Shown here: one piece after another, positions 7,420 to 15,160 of the stretch
Layout of the letters: each line of letters starts with the position of its first letter
Position numbering within the stretch: position 1 is the stretch's first letter
NCBI GenBank assembly: GCA_900553935.1
Contig: USFK01000001.1
Location: forward strand, 1-40,861
Origin: an uncultured Collinsella sp.
GTDB taxonomy: Bacteria > Actinomycetota > Coriobacteriia > Coriobacteriales > Coriobacteriaceae
Direction of reading: 5' to 3'
Length of the DNA: 40,861 nucleotides
Translations under genes and position numbers: made by a program
Notes under the pieces: generated by a model
The model's input: the letters and a program-made list of their open reading frames with translations, nothing else
The model's database searches: none
What the model was told of the DNA's origin: nothing

Positions 7420-9156
7420 CTACTCACCTCCCTTCATTTGCGATTCCGCGATGGCGCGGTATACCTCACAGGTTTCCATAAGCTCGCCATGCGTGCCCAA
7501 GCCCACGACCTCGCCATCCTTGAGCACGACAATCTGGTCGGCGTGCAGAATCGTCGAGATGCGCTGCGCGATGATGAGCACCGCGGCGTCGTGCGTCTCG
7601 TTCTGCAGCGCATGGCGCAGGGCCGCATCGGTCTTAAAGTCCAGGGCCGAAAAACTGTCGTCGAAGATATACAGGTCGGCGCACTTCATGAGCGCGCGAG
7701 CAATGGCCAGGCGCTGGCGCTGACCACCCGAGAAGTTCGTACCGCCCTGGGCAACCGGGGTATCGAGTCCCTGCGGTTGATTGAGCACAAAGGTGCTCTG
7801 GGCAACCCGCAGCGCATGAAGCATGTCCGCCTCGGTCGCGTCCTCGTTGCCAAAGCGCAGATTGCTTGCCACGGTGCCCGAGAACAGCCATGCCTTCTGC
7901 GGGACGTAGGCAATGCGCCCGCGAATCTCGTCTTGCGAAAGCTCGCGCAGGTCGACGCCGTCCAGGCGAATGGCACCCTTGGTGGCATCGTGAAAACGCA
8001 GCAGAAGCTTTGCCACCGTCGACTTGCCCGAGCCCGTCGAGCCCACAATCGCGGTCGTCTGACCGCGACGACAGGCAAAGCTCAGGTCGCACAGGGTGTC
8101 CTCATCGGCATCGTCAAAACGAAACGACATGTGATCGAACTCAGCGACCGCATCCGCATCGCCCCCGGAGGCAGGCGCCCCGTCACCCAGCGTACGCTCG
8201 CCGTCCACGATGCCCGGCTCAATCTCCAACACCTGCTGCGCACGGTTCAGGCACGCCGCGGCGCGCGGCAGCGTCAGCACTACCATCTGCGCCATCATCA
8301 CAAAGAACAGGATCAGGAGCGCATATTCCAGCACCGCGGAGATGCTCGCAATCTGCATTGCATGGGCGCCAACGCGGTTGCCGCCCACCCACAGCACCGC
8401 CACCTCGGCAATGTTCATCAAAAAGAAGGTAGAGCTATCAAGGCCCACAAACAGGTGGTTGACCTTAATGGCGTTGTCCGCGTAATCGCTAAACACCTCG
8501 TCCAGGCGCTGCTCCTCGTGAAGCTCTTTATTAAAAGCGCGGATGACGCGAACGCCCACGATGTTCTCGCGCAGCACCACGTTCATGCGGTCGATAAAGC
8601 TCTGCAGGCGCATAAAAATTGGCGCGGCGTTAGCCACGGTAAAGACTGCCGCCACCAGCACGATCGCAACCACCACGCCCAGCAGCGTACCCATGGCGGG
8701 ATCGATGAGCCACGCAAAAATGATGCCCGCGACGGCCAAGAACGGCACCGGCAGCACCAGCTGGATCGTCTGCAGGATGGCCTGCTGAATCACATTGATG
8801 TCGTTGAGCGAGCGCGTGATCATCGATCCGGTGCCAAAGCGCTCAAAGTCGCTGGCCGCGAGCTCGAGCGACTTGTCGTACACGGCATTGCGGATATCGC
8901 AGGCCACGTTGGCGGCCAAGCGCGCCGAAAGATAGCAGCCCAGCACCGCGCCGCCGCTGGCCATGCCGGTCGCGATAAGCATGTAGAGGCCATTGCGCAA
9001 AATGTAGTCGACATCACCCGTGGTGATACCGGTGTTGACCATGTTCGCCAGCATCGTGGGAACCAACAGCGTGCCGACGTTATCAACCAGCAGCACCAGC
9101 AGCGTCACTGCGACAAGCCCTCGATAGGGCTTCAGAAACCTCATTAACAGTCGCAC
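7420..9156 (-). CDS. ABC exporter subunit with degenerate Walker B
   Basis: Half-transporter of 578 residues. The membrane domain covers ~15-300. The ATPase domain has GSTGSGKST (Walker A, ~370-378) and the canonical signature FSGGQRQRLAIAR. Walker B reads LYIFDDSFSALD, so the catalytic Glu is Asp. That substitution is characteristic of one half of heterodimeric exporters and predicts one non-hydrolysing site. The GTG at 9156 has GGGGGAGTC in front and overlaps the marR end by 13 bases. An ATG at 9144, in a TAATG overlap with the marR stop, is an equally possible start. Second gene of the marR-ABC-ABC operon. Confidence 0.92.
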   Translation of the reverse strand: MRLLMRFLKPYRGLVAVTLLVLLVDNVGTLLVPTMLANMVNTGITTGDVDYILRNGLYMLIATGMASGGAVLGCYLSARLAANVACDIRNAVYDKSLELAASDFERFGTGSMITRSLNDINVIQQAILQTIQLVLPVPFLAVAGIIFAWLIDPAMGTLLGVVVAIVLVAAVFTVANAAPIFMRLQSFIDRMNVVLRENIVGVRVIRAFNKELHEEQRLDEVFSDYADNAIKVNHLFVGLDSSTFFLMNIAEVAVLWVGGNRVGAHAMQIASISAVLEYALLILFFVMMAQMVVLTLPRAAACLNRAQQVLEIEPGIVDGERTLGDGAPASGGDADAVAEFDHMSFRFDDADEDTLCDLSFACRRGQTTAIVGSTGSGKSTVAKLLLRFHDATKGAIRLDGVDLRELSQDEIRGRIAYVPQKAWLFSGTVASNLRFGNEDATEADMLHALRVAQSTFVLNQPQGLDTPVAQGGTNFSGGQRQRLAIARALMKCADLYIFDDSFSALDFKTDAALRHALQNETHDAAVLIIAQRISTILHADQIVVLKDGEVVGLGTHGELMETCEVYRAIAESQMKGGE

Positions 9157-9644
9157 GACTCCCCCTCACATTGATCCTGCGTCTGGCTTGCAGCTGCCAC
9201 CTGCTGCTTAAATGTCTCGCACTCCTCATCGAGCACCTGGGAGAATTTGCCGATCAAGCGCATAATCTCGCGTTGCTCACACGGCTCAAGCGCGCAAAAT
9301 GCTCGCTGTTCGGCCTTAAGTGCCGGCAACGCATAGCGCTCAGCAAATTGCCTACCCTCTTTGGTCAGGCACACAACCTTGTTCTTGCGACTGCCTTCGG
9401 CAAACTCCAGCGTGGCGAAACCCCGCGCCTTCAAGGTTTTAATTGCCGAGTTGATGGTCTGTTTGCTGTAGAACCATTCGCTTGTCAGACGGCTTACGGC
9501 GACGCTGCCGCCCGCCGTGCTGGTATCGACGAGCATCCAGTAAGCGCAGTCCGAAAGACCGCAGGCGCGCGAGAACTCCGAATAAATATGGTCGAGTCCA
9601 TTGAGCAACCGGTCGAAATCGACCAGCGTAACCGCACTATTCAT
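9144..9644 (-). CDS. MarR family transcriptional regulator of the ABC exporter operon
   Basis: 166-residue winged-helix dimeric regulator. It has the MarR helix layout with SVAVSRLTSEWFYSKQTINSAIKTLKARGFATLEFAEGSRKNKVVCLTKEGRQF (helix-turn-helix, then wing with SRKNK and the LTKEG turn). The C-terminal helix is followed by a Cys-rich tail (about residues 158-166, three Cys), which could sense oxidants or metals; this is speculation. First gene of the operon, overlapping the downstream transporter, the usual arrangement for an autorepressor released by the exporter's substrate. Start ATG 9644 follows GGTGGGATAG. Two similar operator-like sites lie at 9661-9712. Confidence 0.9.
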   Translation of the reverse strand: MNSAVTLVDFDRLLNGLDHIYSEFSRACGLSDCAYWMLVDTSTAGGSVAVSRLTSEWFYSKQTINSAIKTLKARGFATLEFAEGSRKNKVVCLTKEGRQFAERYALPALKAEQRAFCALEPCEQREIMRLIGKFSQVLDEECETFKQQVAAASQTQDQCEGESCDC

Positions 9645-9660
9645 CTATCCCACCATTCGA

Positions 9661-9712
9661 TTGTCCGATTTTTGACCAATTTATATCTCTAGATTAGTCC
9701 GAGTTTTGACTA
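9661..9712. promoter_or_regulatory. Two MarR operator candidates upstream of marR
   Basis: TTGTCCGATTTTTGACCA (9661-9678) and TAGTCCGAGTTTTGACTA (9695-9712) agree at 15 of 18 positions and start 34 bases apart, about three helical turns. The second has a TAGTC/GACTA dyad. They sit 17-68 bases upstream of the marR start, where a repressor would cover promoter and transcript start. Confidence 0.55.
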
Positions 9713-9762
9713 TCGTCAACAGGCTCTCCGCAAATGCTTGCACTTTTATGGCCTATCGGCAG

Positions 9763-9798
9763 AAAAAGACCGCCGGCGCGGGGGCAGCGCCAGCGGTC
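9763..9798 (-). terminator. Terminator of the small unknown gene
   Basis: On the minus strand GACCGC-TGGCGC ... GCGCCGGCGGTC followed by TTTTT (plus-strand A run 9763-9767). It lies 27 bases after the stop at 9825. Confidence 0.8.
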
Positions 9799-9824
9799 AC
9801 GTGAAAATCGGGTTTTATTGCCCG

Positions 9825-10115
9825 TTAAGCGGCGACGGCCTCATAGACCGTAGCGCCCGAGAAGCTGTCATGCAGGCTCTTGCCGGCAATCCACGGCAGC
9901 TCGACGACCTCGCAGACCGTGTTGACCAGCTCGGAGCAGTCAGTAAAGTGGCCCTTGTCGTTGAGGGCCTCGCAATCCTGAACACGCCAATAGCCATCGG
10001 TGTGCGTGATGTAGTACTCGTGATCGTCAATCGTCACAAAAGCGCGCGTCTTGGAACGCAGCAGCTTCAGAAATCCTTCGAAGTCGGTCTCGACGACATC
10101 TCCAGCCTGGAACAT
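9825..10115 (-). CDS. Small protein of unknown function (96 aa)
   Basis: Not recognised. The ATG at 10115 is preceded by an ideal AGGAGGTAACATC, so it is very likely a translated gene; an upstream in-frame ATG at 10151 has none and was rejected. The protein (MFQAGDVVETDFEGFLK...) is mostly polar and acidic with no membrane segment. It contains FVTIDDHEYYITHTDGYWRVQD, which looks like a small beta-sheet domain, and two Cys (about 49 and 66). It is monocistronic with its own terminator. The start MFQ-GDVVE recalls small proteins with an SH3-like opening strand, but no family is claimed. Confidence 0.7.
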   Translation of the reverse strand: MFQAGDVVETDFEGFLKLLRSKTRAFVTIDDHEYYITHTDGYWRVQDCEALNDKGHFTDCSELVNTVCEVVELPWIAGKSLHDSFSGATVYEAVAA

Positions 10116-10409
10116 GATGTTACCTCCTGGCCCGGCGCCACCACGGCGCATTGATAAACGTTGGTACTCCTTTAGTAAAACCTTTATCAGAGGTTATGCG
10201 TTCGTCATTTAGGCAAGTGGTAAAAAACCGCAGGGTAGACGGGATAAAACGTTTAACCATCCCATTTGTTTGTCACATTCTGAAGGTACTTTTATGCAAA
10301 CCTACTTTCCCAATTGGGATCTACCCTTTTGTCCGGGCAATTGACCGTCTATCGTTTGAGCCCGACGGGTATGAACGTGGCATCTGCAACGCCACCGCAA
10401 GGAGACACC
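10116..10409. other. Intergenic region between divergent small gene and nitroreductase
   Basis: 294 bases, AT-richer than its surroundings, holding promoters for both divergent genes. GATAAACGTT (10153-10162) and GATAAAACGTTT (10243-10254) are related; the second is flanked by GGGAT and ATCCC (10241-10263) around a central AAACGTTT palindrome. The longer string also occurs upstream of ilvE (3606-3617). No RNA gene or ORF with a ribosome site was seen. Confidence 0.4.
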
Positions 10410-10931
10410 ATGGAAACTATCGAAGCACTCATCCACCGCCGCAGCTGCCGCAAATACAGTGATCGTCCCGTCGAGGCCGAAAAGCTCGCACGCATTATCG
10501 AGGCCGGCCAGTATGCCCCCAGTGGCATGGGGCGCCAGCCGGTGACGTTTGTCGCCGTCACCGACCCCACGACCGTTGAGCGCCTCTCGCAGCTCAACGC
10601 ACAGGTCATGGGCAGCAACAGCGACCCCTTCTATGGCGCCAAGACCGTTGTGGTGGTACTGGTCGACCGCAGCGTGCCCACGCACCTGGAAGACGGATCG
10701 CTCGCCATGGGCAACCTGCTCAACGCCGCCTATGCACTGGGTGTCGACTCATGCTGGATTCACCGCGCGCATGAGGTCTTTGACTCGCCCGAGGGCCTGG
10801 AGCTGCTGGCCAGCTGGGGCCTGCCCGCCGACGGCAGCCTGCGCGGCGTCGGTCACTGCATTCTGGGCTATGCCGAAGACACGCTACCCGAGCCCAAACC
10901 CCGCCGCGACAACGTGGTGTACGTTAGGTAA
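10410..10931 (+). CDS. Nitroreductase family protein (FMN flavoprotein)
   Basis: Predicted FMN-dependent NAD(P)H oxidoreductase of the nitroreductase fold, 173 residues (a short member; typical 170-220). The N-terminus METIEALIHRRSCRKYSDRPVE carries the RRSxRKY FMN-phosphate motif. QYAPSGMGRQPVTFVAV is the typical FMN-binding Asn/Gln loop, here with G-R-Q in place of the more usual x-x-N-x-Q. GSLAMGNLLNAAYALGVDSCWIHRA forms the dimer helix, and GHCILGYAE the C-terminal FMN contact. AAGGAG is at 10399-10404, six bases before the ATG. An in-frame ATG at 10314 has no ribosome site. Physiological substrate unknown. Confidence 0.88.
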   Translation: METIEALIHRRSCRKYSDRPVEAEKLARIIEAGQYAPSGMGRQPVTFVAVTDPTTVERLSQLNAQVMGSNSDPFYGAKTVVVVLVDRSVPTHLEDGSLAMGNLLNAAYALGVDSCWIHRAHEVFDSPEGLELLASWGLPADGSLRGVGHCILGYAEDTLPEPKPRRDNVVYVR

Positions 10932-10936
10932 TTAGT

Positions 10937-10960
10937 TCCGCCGTTCTAACGAACGGCGGA
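10937..10960. repeat. TCCGCCGTTC hairpin, copy 1
   Basis: Perfect 10-bp stem TCCGCCGTTC / GAACGGCGGA with loop TAAC, between the convergent ends of the nitroreductase and the membrane protein. The same stem with loop GCTA occurs at 34194-34217, and half of it (GTTAGAACGACGGAACT) follows the glmS stop. Probably terminator-like, but it lacks a T run. Confidence 0.55.
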
Positions 10961-10972
10961 CCCGCTCGCAAC

Positions 10973-11548
10973 TTATCTTGCCGATGGAGTTGTCGTCGTT
11001 TCGTTCGTGAGAGTCGTTTCGGCTTCGCTGCCTTGTTCGTCCTCGTCCTTTTGCGCATCGGCGATAGTGGAGGCTGCCGCAACGATACCGCGCTGGGGCG
11101 CGACGCCCGTCTGGGTCTGAGCGCCCTCGACAACTTCTGTGCCTGCATGCGCGAGCTCGGGCGATTTAAACACTGCGTCCAAGTTGGCGCCGCCGCCGGC
11201 GTAGCCAAGCGCAGCGAGTGCGATGACGATCACCGCAATGACGACCGCGATCGGAACATAACGATGCCAACCAGCCGGATTGAGTCCGCTGCGACGAGCC
11301 GCCCCGCGGCTGATGTAACCGAGCGTTCCGTCGTGCTTGAGCTTTGAGCCCACCACGCGCTTGCGGCCCCACAGCGACGACTCGGCCTGCATGGCCAAGC
11401 GAGCGCTTGCCGAAGGATAGCCATATTTAGTGCGCTTGAACGAACCATCAAACCCCGAGGCGTGTTTGCCCCACGTCACCGATGTCGTGCGTCGGTTAAC
11501 CGGCGCGGCACTCCGCCTTCTGCGGCTCGGTTTTGAAGTCTCAGCCAT
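10973..11548 (-). CDS. Single-pass membrane protein of unknown function
   Basis: 191 residues, not recognised. About 95 N-terminal residues are strongly basic (KPSRRRRSAAPVNRRTT and later Lys/Arg clusters). One membrane segment, YVPIAVVIAVIVIALAALGYAGG (~residues 98-120), follows. The outside tail of ~70 residues is Thr/Ala/Glu-rich and probably unstructured. The positive-inside rule puts the basic part in the cytoplasm. ATG 11548 has GAGGGCAT in front; an upstream in-frame start is unsupported. It lies 84 bases after the Fis-type regulator in the same direction and may share its transcript. The basic cytoplasmic part could touch nucleic acid or lipid, but this is a guess. Confidence 0.65.
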   Translation of the reverse strand: MAETSKPSRRRRSAAPVNRRTTSVTWGKHASGFDGSFKRTKYGYPSASARLAMQAESSLWGRKRVVGSKLKHDGTLGYISRGAARRSGLNPAGWHRYVPIAVVIAVIVIALAALGYAGGGANLDAVFKSPELAHAGTEVVEGAQTQTGVAPQRGIVAAASTIADAQKDEDEQGSEAETTLTNETTTTPSAR

Positions 11549-11632
11549 ATGCCCTCGCACGCCGTAACCAAATCGAAACAATAACGCTTTGGACTGTAGC
11601 ACACGCGTCGCGCGCGGTCACGGGCGCCTCGC

Positions 11633-12850
11633 TCAACGGTCATCGTCCTTCAGCAAGCGCCACAGCGTTGTACGGCTTATGCCCAGCACCTCCGCCGCAC
11701 GGGTTCGGTTGCCGTGTAGATGATCTACAACCAGATGCGCGATATCTCGCTCGATATCGGTCAGCGGTCGCAGGATATACAGGTCACTTTCGAGTGTCGG
11801 GGCGCCAAAGGTTGCGGTCTTAATCACGTCCTCTTGGGCGAGCACTTCCTCCGCCACAGCGCGGTCCACCGCGCCCGCCCCCACCAATATATACAGTCGT
11901 TCCGAGACCTCGCGGAGCTGCAGATAGTTGCGCGGCCAGCGGTAAGCATCGAGCGCCTTCGTCGCCGCGGCGGACAGCGTGGGTGCTGCCGTCCCAAATG
12001 CATCAGCGAGATATTCCAAATAGCGCGCAACCTTTGTCGACGCGGCTCCCTGCTCGGCAATCGCCGGCGCCACGCTCACCGCACAGGCGAAGCGCTCGGT
12101 CACAAAGGCGGCTTGATCACTTTCGCTGCCGCCCGGCATGTCATTCGCCGTCAGCACCACATGGCAGCGCATCGCCAACGCGGTGTCGGCCATCGTGGAA
12201 ACGAGCTCGCGGAGGCGCTGGGGACCAACCGCATTCCAGCCCTCAATGCACAGGGTCAGCCCTGTTTGAAACAGCGGCGATTCGGAGCTTTTGAGCACGT
12301 GGCGCCAACCGCGATCGGTGAGCTCATCGAGCGCAACGGCAACAAAGGGTTGATCGGCAAAAGGACCGTCCAGATAGAGGCGCTTGGCGATCTCGACCTG
12401 ACCCGCTCCCAGCTCGCCCTCGAGCATAAGGGGCACGCCGCGCGCGTAGCTCTCGGCGACCGGCGCAGCTACCGAGGCCGCCCCCTCAACGATGCCGTAC
12501 GCGCTCGATTCGTAGCGGGCCTCAACTTCGTCGGCGTTGAGCCACTCGATGCCCGCATGTGCCGCGGCGCCGCGCACCTCGCGGACCACGACGACCCAAA
12601 GGCCCCCGCCCTCTTTGTCGGTGGGGCGAACGGTCAGGCTCAGGCGCGCACCCGCACGCCCCATAACCAGACGCGCGCCGTCTCCTATACGGTCGAGGCG
12701 CTCAGCGACAAAAGTCGCCACATCCCGCTCAAGCGCCGCGTCATTCATGGTCGAAATCGCGACGTCCCCACGCGCATCGATTGCCAATGCCGAGGCCCCG
12801 GCAGCAGCCAGGGCCTCGGTCAAGATGTTCAGCTTGGCATCGCTATCCAT
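11633..12850 (-). CDS. Fis-type HTH regulator with degenerate NtrC-like AAA domain
   Basis: 405-residue regulator. The C-terminus (ILRPLTDIERDIAHLVVDHLHGNRTRAAEVLGISRTTLWRLLK) is a textbook Fis-type helix-turn-helix as in NtrC/PrpR activators. The central part aligns with their AAA+ domain but is decayed. The P-loop reads GELGAGQVE instead of GExGTGKE. The expected GAFTGA loop that contacts sigma-54 is absent. Walker B appears as TLCIEGWNA rather than LFLDE. The N-terminal ~100 residues resemble a small sensor. It therefore probably cannot drive sigma-54 and acts as an ordinary DNA-binding regulator. ATG 12850 follows AGGGGC. Targets unknown; the divergent side is a hairpin-rich spacer before yeiH. 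Confidence 0.75.
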   Translation of the reverse strand: MDSDAKLNILTEALAAAGASALAIDARGDVAISTMNDAALERDVATFVAERLDRIGDGARLVMGRAGARLSLTVRPTDKEGGGLWVVVVREVRGAAAHAGIEWLNADEVEARYESSAYGIVEGAASVAAPVAESYARGVPLMLEGELGAGQVEIAKRLYLDGPFADQPFVAVALDELTDRGWRHVLKSSESPLFQTGLTLCIEGWNAVGPQRLRELVSTMADTALAMRCHVVLTANDMPGGSESDQAAFVTERFACAVSVAPAIAEQGAASTKVARYLEYLADAFGTAAPTLSAAATKALDAYRWPRNYLQLREVSERLYILVGAGAVDRAVAEEVLAQEDVIKTATFGAPTLESDLYILRPLTDIERDIAHLVVDHLHGNRTRAAEVLGISRTTLWRLLKDDDR

Positions 12851-13116
12851 GATTTGCCCCTGTCCGTGGCGACGTGCAACCGCCGACAGTCGCACGACCG
12901 AGTGTTTCAAAATTGAACGATATTGCTCACCAAACACTATAGGGCAGAAAGCGCTGTCCTGCGAGTATAGGTGTTGCCCCGCATCGCCATCCTGGCGGGG
13001 CGATAAGAGCTCTTCGGGACTTATAAACCTGCGGACAAGCCATACCCGCAAGAGCTCCTATCGCTCCACCGCAGGCTTGCGCTCACCAGCAACCAGCACG
13101 CGAATAAGCTACTTCT
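12851..13116. other. Hairpin-rich intergenic region between yeiH and the Fis-type regulator
   Basis: 266 bases without a gene. It contains GCCCCGC/GCGGGGC (12976-13001); a long stem CGATAAGAGCTCTTCGGG / CCCGCAAGAGCTCCTATCG (13001-13063); and an overlapping alternative stem, CCTGCGG (13028-13034) with CCGCAGG (13069-13075). On the minus strand this follows yeiH and precedes the regulator, so it would be a 3' UTR or leader with mutually exclusive folds. Confidence 0.45.
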
Positions 13117-14151
13117 CTACCAGATTCCCAGCACGTGCTGCATTCCCAAACTCATGCACGCAATGCCAATCCAGCAGCAAAAGCCCAGCGCGATGGGCTT
13201 GCCGCCCTTTTTGACCAGCTCGACGATATCGGTATTAAAGCCAATAGCCGCCATGGCCATCACGATAAAGAACTTCGAAAGCTCCTTGATGGGCGCCGTG
13301 ATGGACACGGGAAGCTGAAACGCCGTGGTGATTACGCTCGCCAGCACAAAGAACAGCACAAACATGGGAAACGCGCGTTTAAGCGAGAACGTGCTTTTGG
13401 CGTCGCCGCCGGCCTTGCGCGCCAGATGCATCTGCCAGCATGCGAGAACCAACGTAATGGGAATAATGGCCAGCGTCCTGGTGAGCTTGACCACCGTGGC
13501 GCTCTCGAGCACATTGGCGCCGGGATGCATGCTGTCCCAAGCGCTCGCCGCAGCCGTTACCGACGAGGTGTCGTTGATGGCGGTGCCGGCAAACAGGCCA
13601 AAGCCCTCGTTGGTCAGCCCGAGCATGCCGCCGAGCGTCGGAAACACGAGCGCCGCGATAACGTTAAACAGGAAGATGACCGAAATAGCCTGGGCAATCT
13701 CGCGATCGTCGGCATCGATGACGGGCGCGGTCGCGGCGATGGCAGAACCGCCGCAAATCGACGAACCCACACCCACAAGCGTCGCGATCTTGCCCGGCAC
13801 GTTCATAACGCGGCAGAGCACGAAGGCGATGACAAGCGAGGTCGAAATTGTCGCCACGATAATCGGTAGCGACTGGGCGCCCTTGGACAGAATCTGGGAG
13901 AGGTTCATGCCAAAGCCAAGCAGGATTACCGCGTACTGCAAGACTTTTTTAGATGTATAGGTGACACCGGCGGCGAGCTGTTCGCGGCGATTCTTGGGAA
14001 AGACGAGCGCCAGGACCATGCCAAAGAGGATGGCAAATACCGGCCCGCCGACCACCTCAATTTGTTTGCCGAGCAACGTCGCGGGGATAGCGATGATCAG
14101 GCAGAACAAGACACCCTTCCAGCGCTCGCGTACGATATTCGCCAGTTGCAT
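13117..14151 (-). CDS. yeiH: YeiH family putative sulfate exporter
   Basis: Polytopic inner-membrane protein, 344 residues, of the UPF0324/YeiH family (PSE). About ten hydrophobic segments are visible. Family signatures: LLGFGMNLSQILSKG, VGVGSSICGGSAIAATAPVIDADDREIAQAISVIFLFN (the strongly conserved central motif), and GLFAGTAINDTSSVTAAA. Proposed to export sulfate or related anions such as those from taurine or sulfite metabolism; evidence for the family is limited. It is divergent from a FadR-type GntR regulator 193 bases away, in the arrangement where YeiH is often controlled by a neighbouring regulator (usually LysR-type). Confidence 0.9.
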   Translation of the reverse strand: MQLANIVRERWKGVLFCLIIAIPATLLGKQIEVVGGPVFAILFGMVLALVFPKNRREQLAAGVTYTSKKVLQYAVILLGFGMNLSQILSKGAQSLPIIVATISTSLVIAFVLCRVMNVPGKIATLVGVGSSICGGSAIAATAPVIDADDREIAQAISVIFLFNVIAALVFPTLGGMLGLTNEGFGLFAGTAINDTSSVTAAASAWDSMHPGANVLESATVVKLTRTLAIIPITLVLACWQMHLARKAGGDAKSTFSLKRAFPMFVLFFVLASVITTAFQLPVSITAPIKELSKFFIVMAMAAIGFNTDIVELVKKGGKPIALGFCCWIGIACMSLGMQHVLGIW

Positions 14152-14344
14152 ATGGGATTCCTTCTTTCTCTTTCACGTTTGCGACGGCTTATGATACGGC
14201 AACATTGAGCGCAGCCTTGCGTAAACAAAGACTAAGATGCCGCAATAGTTCTCGGGCGACAGCCGAATTACCCACCGCGGAAAGCTGATTCGCGGCATAA
14301 TTAACAACTGACATATGAGTTTGATAGAACAGTTGCGAGGCGCT

Positions 14345-15046
14345 ATGGAAGAATCGATGCACGTCGGCGAGCAGGAAACGAGCCTACAGGACCAGTCCTA
14401 CCACACCATTCGACGCAAAATCGTCTACCTGGACTACAAACCGGGCGAAAAACTGGGCGTCAAGCAGCTTTGCGACGACCTGGATATGGGGCGCACCCCT
14501 GTGCGCGAGGCGCTGGTGCGTCTGGCGCAAGAGGGCCTGGTGCGTACCGTGCCCCAAAGCGGCACCTATGTCTCGCCCATCAACCTCACTCTTGCCGAGA
14601 GCGCCTGCTACATTCGCGAGCACCTGGAAAAGCAGGTAATTGTGGAGTGCTGTGCGCGCGCCACGTCGGCCGGCATCGAGCAGCTCGACCGCGCCATCGC
14701 GCTGCAGGAAAAGGCCATGGCCGAAGAGGATCGCATCGGCTTCTTTTTGAGCGACAACCTCATGCATCACATGATTTTTAGCATCGCATGCCGCAGCACT
14801 GTGTGGTCGTGGCTCGAGGAGACCAATGCCGACCTGGAGCGCTTCCGCTGGCTGCGCGCCGCCACGCAGGTTCTCGACAATCAGGACATCGTGAACGAGC
14901 ACAAGCAGATTCGCCGCGCTATCGCCGGTCGCGACCCCATCGAAGCGAGCTTTTTGGTCAGCAAGCACCTGCACATGATGTTCCGCAACCAAACCGAGGT
15001 CCTGGACCAGTTCCCCGAGTACTTCGAGACCAGCAAGCTTCGCTAA
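14345..15046 (+). CDS. GntR family regulator, FadR/FCD subfamily
   Basis: About 233 residues from the chosen ATG. The N-terminal winged helix includes YHTIRRKIVYLDYKPGEKLGVKQLCDDLDMGRTPVREALVRLAQEGLVRTVPQSGTYV. The C-terminal all-helical FCD ligand domain has the metal-binding pattern Asp...His...His (DNLMHHMIF and KHLHMMF). FCD regulators bind small organic acids. The ATG at 14345 has GAGG nearby; an in-frame ATG at 14315 has no ribosome site and lies only ~15 bases after a CATAAT -10-like string (14295-14300), so 14345 is preferred, though not firmly. Divergent from yeiH, which is its most obvious target. The stop abuts hairpin copy B. Confidence 0.85.
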   Translation: MEESMHVGEQETSLQDQSYHTIRRKIVYLDYKPGEKLGVKQLCDDLDMGRTPVREALVRLAQEGLVRTVPQSGTYVSPINLTLAESACYIREHLEKQVIVECCARATSAGIEQLDRAIALQEKAMAEEDRIGFFLSDNLMHHMIFSIACRSTVWSWLEETNADLERFRWLRAATQVLDNQDIVNEHKQIRRAIAGRDPIEASFLVSKHLHMMFRNQTEVLDQFPEYFETSKLR

Positions 15047-15090
15047 CCTGCCAAAAAGGGACAGGTTTATTTTGGCAGGTTTTATCTGGG
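15045..15090 (+). repeat. GGGACAG-core hairpin, copy B (AACCTGCCAAAA stem)
   Basis: AACCTGCCAAAA (15045-15056), AGGGACAGGTTTA, TTTTGGCAGGTT (15070-15081), then TTATCTGGG. It overlaps the stop codon of the GntR gene. Nearly the same 46 bases recur at 22038-22083 and, reversed, at 17454-17502. Confidence 0.8.
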
Positions 15091-15100
15091 CAAATGCAAC

Positions 15101-15136
15101 AAGGCCCGGCTCCGTCTTGATGCGGAGCCGGGCCTT
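15101..15136. terminator. Terminator between convergent gntR and glmS
   Basis: Perfect 14-bp stem AAGGCCCGGCTCCG / CGGAGCCGGGCCTT, loop TCTTGATG, followed by AGTTGTT on plus and GTTGCATTTG on minus. The stem is strong; the T tracts are moderate. Confidence 0.7.
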
Positions 15137-15160
15137 AGTTGTTAGAACGACGGAACTCGA

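Noticed and set aside
12851..13051. Upstream in-frame extension of the Fis-type regulator
   Set aside because: It would translate the GC-rich hairpin region; no ribosome site at 13051, whereas AGGGGC precedes the ATG at 12850.
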